From Paracoccaceae bacterium (GTDB lineage: Bacteria; Pseudomonadota; Alphaproteobacteria; Rhodobacterales; Rhodobacteraceae), in contig JANSYB010000018.1 of the NCBI GenBank assembly GCA_024742655.1, positions 1-12,316 on the forward strand: DNA of 12,316 nucleotides. Direction: 5' to 3'. Position 1 is the first letter of the stretch. Each line of letters starts with the position of its first letter. The notes beneath the pieces were generated by a model. It did not search any database and was not told the origin of the DNA. It saw only the letters and a program-made list of their open reading frames with translations. A program made the translations under genes and the position numbers. Below, piece by piece: positions 1 through 5,193 of the stretch.

Positions 1-1
1 C

Positions 2-571
2 TTTGCCCGCTGGGGCCGGCCGATCGTGCCGGTGATCTTCGGCGTCGATGACCGCACCCTGGAAACCGTCAAGGGCGCGATCGAGGCAGTGGTGCTGATG
101 GCCGGGCACAGGATGGCCGAGACCGACCCGGAACTGGGCGCGAACCTGATGATCTTTTTCTTTCGGGAATGGGACGAGTTGCCCGAGGTGCCCAATCTCG
201 ACCGGCTGGTGCCGGATCTGCATCCGCTGGTGGAGCGCCTCAAGGCTGCCGACGCCAACCAGTACCGGGTGTTCCGTTTCGACGAGGCGGGGGCCATCAA
301 GGCCAGTTTCGTCTTTCTGCGCATGGATCGCGAATTGTCGAGCCTGCCGGCCGACACGCTGGCCCTGGCACAGGTCGCGCAAACCATCGTGTTGTGGTCC
401 GATACCGCGTTTACCGATCGCTCGCCGCTGGCCAAGGCGCCGGAGGGCAAGGTGATCCTGCGTCCCGACATCGGCGCCGTGATCCGTGCCGCCTACGATC
501 CGGCCATGCCGGCGATGGCGCAGGATGCCAGCCACGCGCTGCGCCTGTCCGCGCGCCTGCAACAGACCTGA
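2..571 (+). CDS. Unrecognised protein, 3' part (5' end outside window)
   Basis: The reading frame is open to the left edge (first full codon at 2) and ends with TGA at 569-571, giving 189 codons. A GTG at 26 could be a start, but the codons before it (reading FARWGRPIVPVIFG) continue the same protein-like sequence, so the gene most likely begins upstream of the window. The visible part looks soluble: no membrane segment, signal peptide or obvious catalytic motif. It mixes acidic and hydrophobic residues (for example DPELGANLMIFFFREWDELPE) and holds no cysteine. Codon use is high-GC like its neighbours. It ends 132 bases before the LysM gene, so it is probably a separate transcription unit. 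I do not recognise the family and assign no function. Confidence 0.8.
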   Translation, partial: FARWGRPIVPVIFGVDDRTLETVKGAIEAVVLMAGHRMAETDPELGANLMIFFFREWDELPEVPNLDRLVPDLHPLVERLKAADANQYRVFRFDEAGAIKASFVFLRMDRELSSLPADTLALAQVAQTIVLWSDTAFTDRSPLAKAPEGKVILRPDIGAVIRAAYDPAMPAMAQDASHALRLSARLQQT

Positions 572-648
572 GACGCAACCCCGGGCCGCCCGGACGGGCA
601 TCGCGCAACAAAAAGGCGAGTTTTCCACAGGAAATCTTGGGTGGCGCC

Positions 649-679
649 TTGACCGAATCTGCAGGATTGGCCTTATTCA
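649..679 (+). promoter_or_regulatory. Possible promoter for the LysM/solute-binding gene pair
   Basis: TTGACC at 649-654 matches the sigma70 -35 box in 5 of 6 bases. The -10 side is weak: TATTCA at 674-679 lies 19 bases downstream, with TTATTC overlapping it. The stretch 655-690 is clearly more AT-rich than the flanking genes. A GGGGG Shine-Dalgarno run at 692-696 lies 7 bases before the ATG at 704. This is the only gap of more than 100 bases upstream of the 704-3367 gene group, so a promoter is expected here; the exact boxes are tentative. Confidence 0.3.
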
Positions 680-703
680 CCACCATATGTTGGGGGTAAC
701 GAT

Positions 704-1792
704 ATGAAGGCTACTATTTTTAGCTTTGTGTTGGGTCTGGTAACCATGTTCGCTGGCGCTGTGGCGGCGCAAACCTGTGGCGGGGTCTATACCGTCCAAC
801 GCGGCGACAGCCTGTCCATCATCGCCGACCGTTTGTACAAGAACGCAGGCATGTGGACGGCCATACATTCCGGCAATTCCTCGGCGATTGGGGAAAACCC
901 CAACAGTATCCGGGTCGGCATGGCGCTGCAGCTGCGGTGCATCGACGGGCTGCCGACCGGACTGCCGGGCGGGCGCGATGTTCAGGAGGTGGCCGCAGCC
1001 GCGACCGACCCCGCCCCGCTCGTCGTGATACCCGGCTCGGCCGACAGCCGGCGCAAGATCGCGGTGCTGACCGGGTCGGACTTCGCGCCCTTTACCGACA
1101 AGGACCTGCCGAATGGCGGTATGCTGGCCGAGGTTGTGCAGGCCGCGATGGAGGCCGCCGCGCCGGAGCAGGGTTTCGCCATCCACTGGGTCGATGACTG
1201 GGCCTCGCATTTCGAACCGCTTTTGTCGAATGCGCTGCTGGATATCGGGTTTCCGTGGTTCAAGCCCGATTGCGCATCGGATCCCGAGACTTATCGTTGC
1301 GCCAATCTGAAATTCTCGGAGTCGATGTTCGAAGTGCTGATGCTGCTGTTTGTGGACACCACCCGCCCGATCGCGTTCAACTCCGACGCCGATCTGGAGG
1401 GCAAGACACTGTGCCGTCCGGCAGGCTATTCCACCTATATCTTCGACCAGAACGGGCGCAACTGGCTCAAGTCCGGGCATATCAGCCTGAAAATCGGCGA
1501 CTCTCCGGCGGATTGCCTGGAATTGTTGGCCGAAGGCGAGATCGACGCCGCCGTTCTCAACGAATTCCTCGGTCGCAAGAAAATCAAGGAACTGGGTCTC
1601 GGGGATCGCGTGCGCGTGGCCGAAGGGCAGCCTATTTCGGTCGATGGCAACCACATGGTCGTGCACAAGTCGCATCCGCAGGGGGACGCGCTCCTGTCGG
1701 TCTTCGAAACCGGGCTGGAGCGGATCAAGGCCGACGGCACCTATCAGAGGATCGTCGATGAGCACATGACCCGCGTCTGGGCGGAGTTCTGA
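704..1792 (+). CDS. Periplasmic LysM + family-3 solute-binding protein (first paralogue)
   Basis: 362 residues. Residues 1-22 are a Sec signal peptide ending AAQ with no lipobox, so the mature protein should be soluble in the periplasm. Residues about 28-79 are a LysM domain (YTVQRGDSLSIIADRLY), a fold that binds N-acetylglucosamine-containing glycans such as peptidoglycan. After a linker of about 35 residues, residues 117-360 form a family-3 type solute-binding domain: FAPFTDKDLPNGGM is the usual start of lobe 1, LEGKTLCRPAGYSTYIF the second-lobe entry, EGEIDAAVLNEFLG the return segment and KADGTYQRIVDEHM the C-terminal signature. Where amino-acid binders carry a T-x-x-R ligand motif this protein has GFPWFKPDC. 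Cysteines are at 25, 79, 190, 199, 237 and 271. The start at 704 is set by GGGGG at 692-696. The next gene begins 3 bases after the stop, so the two are likely coexpressed. No permease or ATPase lies nearby. The domain calls are firm; ligand and role are unknown, with peptidoglycan-anchored capture or sensing as my inference. Confidence 0.85.
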   Translation: MKATIFSFVLGLVTMFAGAVAAQTCGGVYTVQRGDSLSIIADRLYKNAGMWTAIHSGNSSAIGENPNSIRVGMALQLRCIDGLPTGLPGGRDVQEVAAAATDPAPLVVIPGSADSRRKIAVLTGSDFAPFTDKDLPNGGMLAEVVQAAMEAAAPEQGFAIHWVDDWASHFEPLLSNALLDIGFPWFKPDCASDPETYRCANLKFSESMFEVLMLLFVDTTRPIAFNSDADLEGKTLCRPAGYSTYIFDQNGRNWLKSGHISLKIGDSPADCLELLAEGEIDAAVLNEFLGRKKIKELGLGDRVRVAEGQPISVDGNHMVVHKSHPQGDALLSVFETGLERIKADGTYQRIVDEHMTRVWAEF

Positions 1793-1795
1793 ACG

Positions 1796-2818
1796 ATGGC
1801 TTTGCGCAACCTGATACGCGCTTGCCTCGTAGGGCTGGCCACGGTCCTGCCCGGTGCGGCATGGGCGCTGTGCGATGTGACCTACAAGGTGCAGCCGGGC
1901 GACACGCTGTTCTCGATTGCCGGATTCCACTACGGCAGCACCGAGAAATGGACGCTGATCTATTATGCCAACCAGGGCGTGCTTCAGGGGCAGGAGGCCG
2001 TGCCGGGCACGGATGTTTTCATCCCCTGCGCGGCCGCCACGGTCGAGCCGGATGCCACCCCCTTGCGGCAGGAAACGGCCGGCATGACGCTGCTGACGGC
2101 CTCGAACTATGCGCCCTTTACGGATCGCACATGGCCGGGCGAGGGCCTGGTGACGGAGCTGGTCAATGCCGCGCTGGAGTTGAGCCCGTCGCCGGTGCCC
2201 TATGCCATCGCGTGGGAAGATGACTGGAGCCAGCACCTGTTCCCGCTGCTGGACCGGAAAACCTATGACATGGGCTTTCCCTGGATCAAGCCGGATTGCG
2301 CCGCGACGCCTCAAAACGAGCTTTGCGCAAAGTTTCATTTCTCGGACCTGTTGATGGAATTGCCGATCATGCTGTTCGCGGGCGAGGGCAGCGGGTTCAA
2401 CTATGAAACGGATGACGACCTGGTCGGCCGGACCCTGTGCCGCCCGGCGGGCTATTTCACCCATGATCTGGACCGCGCCGACCGGCGTTGGCTGAGCGAG
2501 GGCATGATCACGCTGGTGCAGCCCGCAAGCCCCGAGGCCTGTTTCGAGGCGCTGGTGGCCGGGGAGGTGGACGCTGTAACGCTGAACGTGTTCCTGGGCG
2601 CGTCCAAGATCGTGTCCATGGGTCTGCGCGGAAAAGTCCTGCCCATGGACAAACCGCTGTCACGCGAGGCGCTGCATGTGATCATCTCCAAGACCCATTG
2701 GCGGGGAACCACGCATCTCTACCGGATCAATGCCGGGTTGGCCGCCCTGCGCGACAGCGGGCGCTACAACGAGATCGTTTCACGCCATCTCGAGGTTTTC
2801 TGGGACCGGTTGAAGTAG
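1796..2818 (+). CDS. Periplasmic LysM + family-3 solute-binding protein (second paralogue)
   Basis: 340 residues with the same plan as the gene before it. The signal peptide is residues 1-24 (cut near AAWA-LC), the LysM domain about 28-78 (YKVQPGDTLFSIAGFHYG), the linker 79-96, and the solute-binding domain 97-338 (NYAPFTDRTWPGEG, DDWSQHLFPLL, GFPWIKPDC, LVGRTLCRPAGYFTHDL, AGEVDAVTLNVFLG). Cysteines at 26, 78, 168, 177, 215 and 249 match those of the upstream paralogue one for one; within the binding domain the spacings (9, 38 and 34 residues) are identical. The two proteins align along their length with many replacements, which points to an old tandem duplication. The start ATG lies 3 bases after the preceding stop, and thpR begins 6 bases after this TAG. 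Conserved positions include DDW, GFPW-KPDC and TLCRPAGY. No transporter membrane component is adjacent, so it may act as a free receptor rather than as part of an ABC importer. Function is not known to me. Confidence 0.85.
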   Translation: MALRNLIRACLVGLATVLPGAAWALCDVTYKVQPGDTLFSIAGFHYGSTEKWTLIYYANQGVLQGQEAVPGTDVFIPCAAATVEPDATPLRQETAGMTLLTASNYAPFTDRTWPGEGLVTELVNAALELSPSPVPYAIAWEDDWSQHLFPLLDRKTYDMGFPWIKPDCAATPQNELCAKFHFSDLLMELPIMLFAGEGSGFNYETDDDLVGRTLCRPAGYFTHDLDRADRRWLSEGMITLVQPASPEACFEALVAGEVDAVTLNVFLGASKIVSMGLRGKVLPMDKPLSREALHVIISKTHWRGTTHLYRINAGLAALRDSGRYNEIVSRHLEVFWDRLK

Positions 2819-2824
2819 CGCGCG

Positions 2825-3367
2825 ATGCGGCTCTTCGTGGGCATTCCGCTTGGGCAAACGCTGACAGAGGCGGTGGAGGCGCTTCAGTCGGATCTGCCCT
2901 TCGGCCGGATCGTGCCCGCCGAGAACCTGCACGTGACACTGGCCTTTCTGGATGATCTGACGCCGGACATGAGCGCGCAGGTGCATGCGGTGCTGGAGGA
3001 TGTCCGGGGCGTGCCCTTTGCACTGGAGTTGAGCGGGGTGGAGATACGCGGCGGGCGAAAGCCGCGGCTGGTCTGGACGAATGCGGACGGTGGCGCGGTA
3101 TTGAAATCATTGCGCGCGCGGGTGCGAAGCGCTGTGCGGGCCGCGGGCGTCGCCTTGCCAAGAGAGCGCTTTCGCCCGCATGTGACACTGGCGCGGTTTT
3201 CGGCAGCCGCTGCCGCGCAGGAGGCGCACAGGCTGGCCTGGTTCGCGCAGGACCATGGCACGTTCCGCGCCGGCCCCGAGCCGGTGACGCGCTTCTGCCT
3301 TTACCGGTCAAGCCTGCACCCCGATGGCCCGGTTTATGATGAACTGGCGGAGTATCCGCTGCGCTGA
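2825..3367 (+). CDS. thpR: RNA 2',3'-cyclic phosphodiesterase (2'-5' RNA ligase family)
   Basis: 180 residues, the usual length for bacterial ThpR/LigT. The opening MRLFVGIPLG is typical, and the two H-x-T-x motifs that define the 2H phosphoesterase superfamily are present: HVTL at residues 36-39 and HVTL at 119-122, each followed by A and a hydrophobic or basic residue. Family members open 2',3'-cyclic phosphates on RNA ends to 2'-phosphates and can join or cleave 2'-5' linked tRNA halves; the protein is cytosolic. The ATG comes 6 bases after the TAG of the LysM/solute-binding paralogue with only a weak GAAG before it, so translation may depend on coupling. A strong stem-loop starts 2 bases after its stop codon, suggesting the transcript ends there. 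Its link to the two periplasmic proteins upstream is unclear and may be merely positional. Confidence 0.92.
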   Translation: MRLFVGIPLGQTLTEAVEALQSDLPFGRIVPAENLHVTLAFLDDLTPDMSAQVHAVLEDVRGVPFALELSGVEIRGGRKPRLVWTNADGGAVLKSLRARVRSAVRAAGVALPRERFRPHVTLARFSAAAAAQEAHRLAWFAQDHGTFRAGPEPVTRFCLYRSSLHPDGPVYDELAEYPLR

Positions 3368-3368
3368 G

Positions 3369-3417
3369 CCGCTTTTGCGGGCGCGCCCACCCGCCCGCCC
3401 CGCGCCCGCAAAAGCGG
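3369..3417. repeat. Perfect 17-bp inverted repeat with a four-C3-run loop, after thpR
   Basis: The left arm CCGCTTTTGCGGGCGCG (3369-3385) and right arm CGCGCCCGCAAAAGCGG (3401-3417) are exact reverse complements. The 15-base loop at 3386-3400 reads CCC-A-CCC-G-CCC-G-CCC, so the other strand reads GGGCGGGCGGGTGGG, a four-run quadruplex motif with one-base loops. No T-run follows on the + strand, so it is not a standard intrinsic terminator. Coming 2 bases after the thpR stop, it may still end or protect that transcript. The structure is read directly from the sequence; its role is inferred. Confidence 0.85.
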
Positions 3418-3436
3418 GTCCAATCGGATTGCGCGC

Positions 3437-3453
3437 CTCCGGCGGGAGTATTT
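3437..3453 (+). terminator. Short hairpin followed by TATTT, weak terminator candidate
   Basis: CTCC (3437-3440) and GGAG (3445-3448) can pair over the loop GGCG, directly followed by TATTT (3449-3453). A competing CGCC-TCC-GGCG pairing exists at 3434-3444. The stem is only 4 bp and the T-rich tail is short, so termination strength is doubtful. From memory, similar CTCCGGCGGG-plus-T-rich strings recur between genes in Roseobacter-type genomes, which would make this a common intergenic element; I cannot confirm that here. Confidence 0.3.
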
Positions 3454-3475
3454 CGGGAACAGTGAAAGCCGGGGA

Positions 3476-3504
3476 TTGCCAGCTCTGCGGGCTGCGCCTA
3501 GAAC
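3476..3504 (+). promoter_or_regulatory. Sigma70-like promoter for ybgC and the tol-pal cluster
   Basis: TTGCCA (3476-3481; 5 of 6 to TTGACA), a 17-base spacer, then TAGAAC (3499-3504; 4 of 6 to TATAAT). Transcription would be expected to begin about 7 bases past the -10 box, at about 3511, which is the A of the ybgC ATG. The gene has no properly spaced Shine-Dalgarno sequence, which fits a leaderless or nearly leaderless message. The box match and spacing are seen; activity is inferred. Confidence 0.5.
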
Positions 3505-3510
3505 CGGGGC

Positions 3511-3900
3511 ATGGCCCATACCTTTCCGATCCGCGTTTACTATGAAGACACCGACATGGCGGGGATCGTCTATTATGCGAACTATCTCAAGTATATAGAG
3601 CGCGCGCGAAGTGATTGGGTGCGGCAGATGGGGATCGATCAGAACGCCATGCGCGAACAGGATGGCGTGGTGTTCGCCGTGCGCCGGGTGGAGGCCGATT
3701 ACCTTGCGCCGGCGAAGTTCGACGATGAACTCGAGATACGCACCCAGGTTCAGTCCGTGACCGGCGCGCGCCTTGTGATGGAGCAACATGTCCTGCGTGC
3801 AGACGAAACCTTGTTTTCCGCGCAGGTGACGATTGTCTGTTTGAACGAAACCGGCCACCCGGCCCGGCTACCGGCGAATATCCGCCTGATCGTGCATTAA
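3511..3900 (+). CDS. ybgC: YbgC, Tol-Pal-associated acyl-CoA thioesterase
   Basis: 129 residues, full length for this hotdog-fold 4HBT family. The N-terminal catalytic signature YYEDTDMAGIVYYANYLKY is present at residues 10-28, with Asp15 as the likely active-site acid (D-x-x-G-x-V pattern), followed by ERARSDW. YbgC hydrolyses short-chain or acyl-carrier-linked acyl thioesters in the cytosol and heads tol-pal clusters in many proteobacteria; its precise part in envelope upkeep is unsettled. The start is well fixed: an in-frame TAG lies at 3499-3501, and the next in-frame ATG falls inside the active-site motif. GGGG at 3506-3509 is only 1 base from the ATG, too close for normal Shine-Dalgarno use. 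tolQ follows after 113 bases. Confidence 0.95.
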   Translation: MAHTFPIRVYYEDTDMAGIVYYANYLKYIERARSDWVRQMGIDQNAMREQDGVVFAVRRVEADYLAPAKFDDELEIRTQVQSVTGARLVMEQHVLRADETLFSAQVTIVCLNETGHPARLPANIRLIVH

Positions 3901-3934
3901 TCACCGCGTTTTGATGGGCGTGATGCGGTTCATG

Positions 3935-3964
3935 TTGGCTTTCCCCTTTAAATTCGGCTAGTTT
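3935..3964 (+). promoter_or_regulatory. Tentative extra promoter ahead of tolQ
   Basis: The 113-base ybgC-tolQ gap is larger than any other inside the cluster and locally AT-rich around 3941-3965. TTGGCT (3935-3940; 4 of 6) lies 18 bases before TAGTTT (3959-3964; 3 of 6). The match is poor. I list it because a separate promoter for the Tol motor genes would make sense of the gap, not because the boxes are convincing. Confidence 0.2.
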
Positions 3965-4013
3965 GCCCCTCAATAAAGCTGGCCAACAAGGCCACAGGCA
4001 AAAGAGCAGGCAG

Positions 4014-4709
4014 ATGGAAGCAGAAACCCTGGCAATGGCACAGGAGATGGATTTCTCGCTGTGGGCGCTGTACGCACGCGCAACCCTGATCGTGAAACTC
4101 GTGATGCTGATGCTGATCGTCGCCTCGTTCTGGGCGTGGTCGATCATCATCCAGAAGATCATCGTCTACCGCAAGGCACGGGCCGAGGCCGAGGCGTTCG
4201 ACCGCCGCTTCTGGTCGGGCGATCCTCTCGACGAACTTTTCGACGAAATCGGAACGGAGCCGGACGGGCAGTCCGAGCGGGTCTTTGCCGCGGGCATGAT
4301 GGAATGGCGCCGCAGCCACCGCAACGATGGCGGGCTGATCGCGGGGGCCACGGCCCGGATCGATCGCTCCATGGACGTGGCCATTGCCAAGGAAAGCGAG
4401 GACCTGCAAAGCGGTCTGACCATCCTGGCCACGATCGGATCCACCGCGCCGTTCATCGGCCTTTTCGGAACGGTCTGGGGCATCATGAACGCCTTTATCG
4501 AGATCGCCGAACAGCAGAACACCAACCTTGCCGTCGTTGCGCCGGGTATTGCCGAGGCGCTGCTGGCCACGGGGCTTGGCCTGCTGGCGGCCATCCCGGC
4601 GGTGATCTTCTACAACAAGCTGAGTGCCGATGCCGACCGGATCGTCGCCAGCTACGAGGCCTTCGCGGACGAATTCGCCACCATCCTCAGCCGTCAGCTG
4701 GACAGCTGA
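4014..4709 (+). CDS. tolQ: TolQ, inner-membrane proton-channel subunit of Tol-Pal
   Basis: 231 residues from the ATG at 4014, close to the family norm. This start gives MEAETLAMAQEMDFSLW, as in related TolQ proteins; an upstream in-frame TTG at 3963 would add 17 polar residues (QGHRQKSRQ) before the first helix and is unlikely. Three membrane helices are expected at about 24-45, 135-160 and 172-200, with a large cytosolic loop between the first two. The MotA/TolQ/ExbB signature TAPFIGLFGTVWGIMNAF lies at 144-161. TolQ forms a pentameric channel around TolR and converts proton flow into force on TolA, pulling the outer membrane inward during division. A purine-rich AAGAGCAGG at 4002-4010 precedes the ATG. 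tolR begins 1 base after the TGA, so translation is probably coupled. Confidence 0.95.
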   Translation: MEAETLAMAQEMDFSLWALYARATLIVKLVMLMLIVASFWAWSIIIQKIIVYRKARAEAEAFDRRFWSGDPLDELFDEIGTEPDGQSERVFAAGMMEWRRSHRNDGGLIAGATARIDRSMDVAIAKESEDLQSGLTILATIGSTAPFIGLFGTVWGIMNAFIEIAEQQNTNLAVVAPGIAEALLATGLGLLAAIPAVIFYNKLSADADRIVASYEAFADEFATILSRQLDS

Positions 4710-4710
4710 C

Positions 4711-5184
4711 ATGGGGGCGGGTGTCGTTCAGAAATCCGGGGATGGCGGGCGCCGGCGCCGTGGGCGGGGCCGTTCGCGGCCCATGTCGGAAATCAACGTC
4801 ACACCTTTCGTGGACGTGATGCTGGTGCTGTTGATCATCTTCATGGTGGCCGCGCCGCTGATGACGGTGGGCGTGCCGGTGGAGTTGCCCAAGACCGCCG
4901 CCAATGCCCTGCCGGGCGAAGAGGAGGAGCCGCTGACCGTGACGGTCACGGCCGATGGTATCGTCATGATCCAGACCTCCGAAGTGGCCCGTGACGAGCT
5001 GGTGGCCAAGCTGCGCGCCATCGCGGTGGAACGTGACAGCACGCGGGTCTTTCTGCGCGCGGATGGCTCGGTGCCCTATGCGCAAGTGATGCAGGTGATG
5101 GGCGCGCTCAACCGGGGCGGCTTTGCCAATATCGGCCTTGTGACCGATACAGGTGGGCCGACCCTCGACGATCAGGACGGCTAA
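4711..5184 (+). CDS. tolR: TolR, inner-membrane/periplasmic stator-partner of Tol-Pal
   Basis: 157 residues, ExbD/TolR family. The ATG at 4711 is 1 base after the tolQ stop. Residues 1-24 are cytosolic and strongly basic (RRRRGRGRSR), as the positive-inside rule predicts. The single membrane helix at about 31-53 follows the conserved PMSEINVTPFVDV and contains Asp35, the position of the proton-carrying aspartate in this family. The periplasmic domain (about 55-150) ends in the usual SVPYAQVMQVMGALNRGGFANIG-type fold signature and a polar tail. TolR sits as a dimer inside the TolQ pentamer and contacts peptidoglycan when activated. The TAA at 5182-5184 adjoins the AAGGGG that serves as the tolA ribosome site, so tolR and tolA translation are likely coupled. 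Confidence 0.95.
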   Translation: MGAGVVQKSGDGGRRRRGRGRSRPMSEINVTPFVDVMLVLLIIFMVAAPLMTVGVPVELPKTAANALPGEEEEPLTVTVTADGIVMIQTSEVARDELVAKLRAIAVERDSTRVFLRADGSVPYAQVMQVMGALNRGGFANIGLVTDTGGPTLDDQDG

Positions 5185-5193
5185 GGGGCCTGG

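Noticed and set aside
581..593. CCGGG-CCG-CCCGG hairpin after the first gene as a terminator
   Set aside because: Only 5 bp with a 3-base loop and no T-run after it; such GC dyads are expected by chance in this DNA.
677..2464. Long open frame on the minus strand (595 codons) opposite the LysM genes
   Set aside because: It is the shadow of two convincing + strand genes in high-GC DNA; its translation is rich in Arg/His/Gln/Gly with no domain, and it crosses both genes and their junction.
3963..4013. Upstream TTG start for tolQ
   Set aside because: It would add a polar 17-residue extension absent from typical TolQ; the ATG at 4014 gives the usual N terminus.
4624..4710. Upstream ATG start for tolR inside tolQ
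   Set aside because: The extra 29 residues are an out-of-frame reading of the TolQ end; the ATG at 4711 directly follows the tolQ stop.
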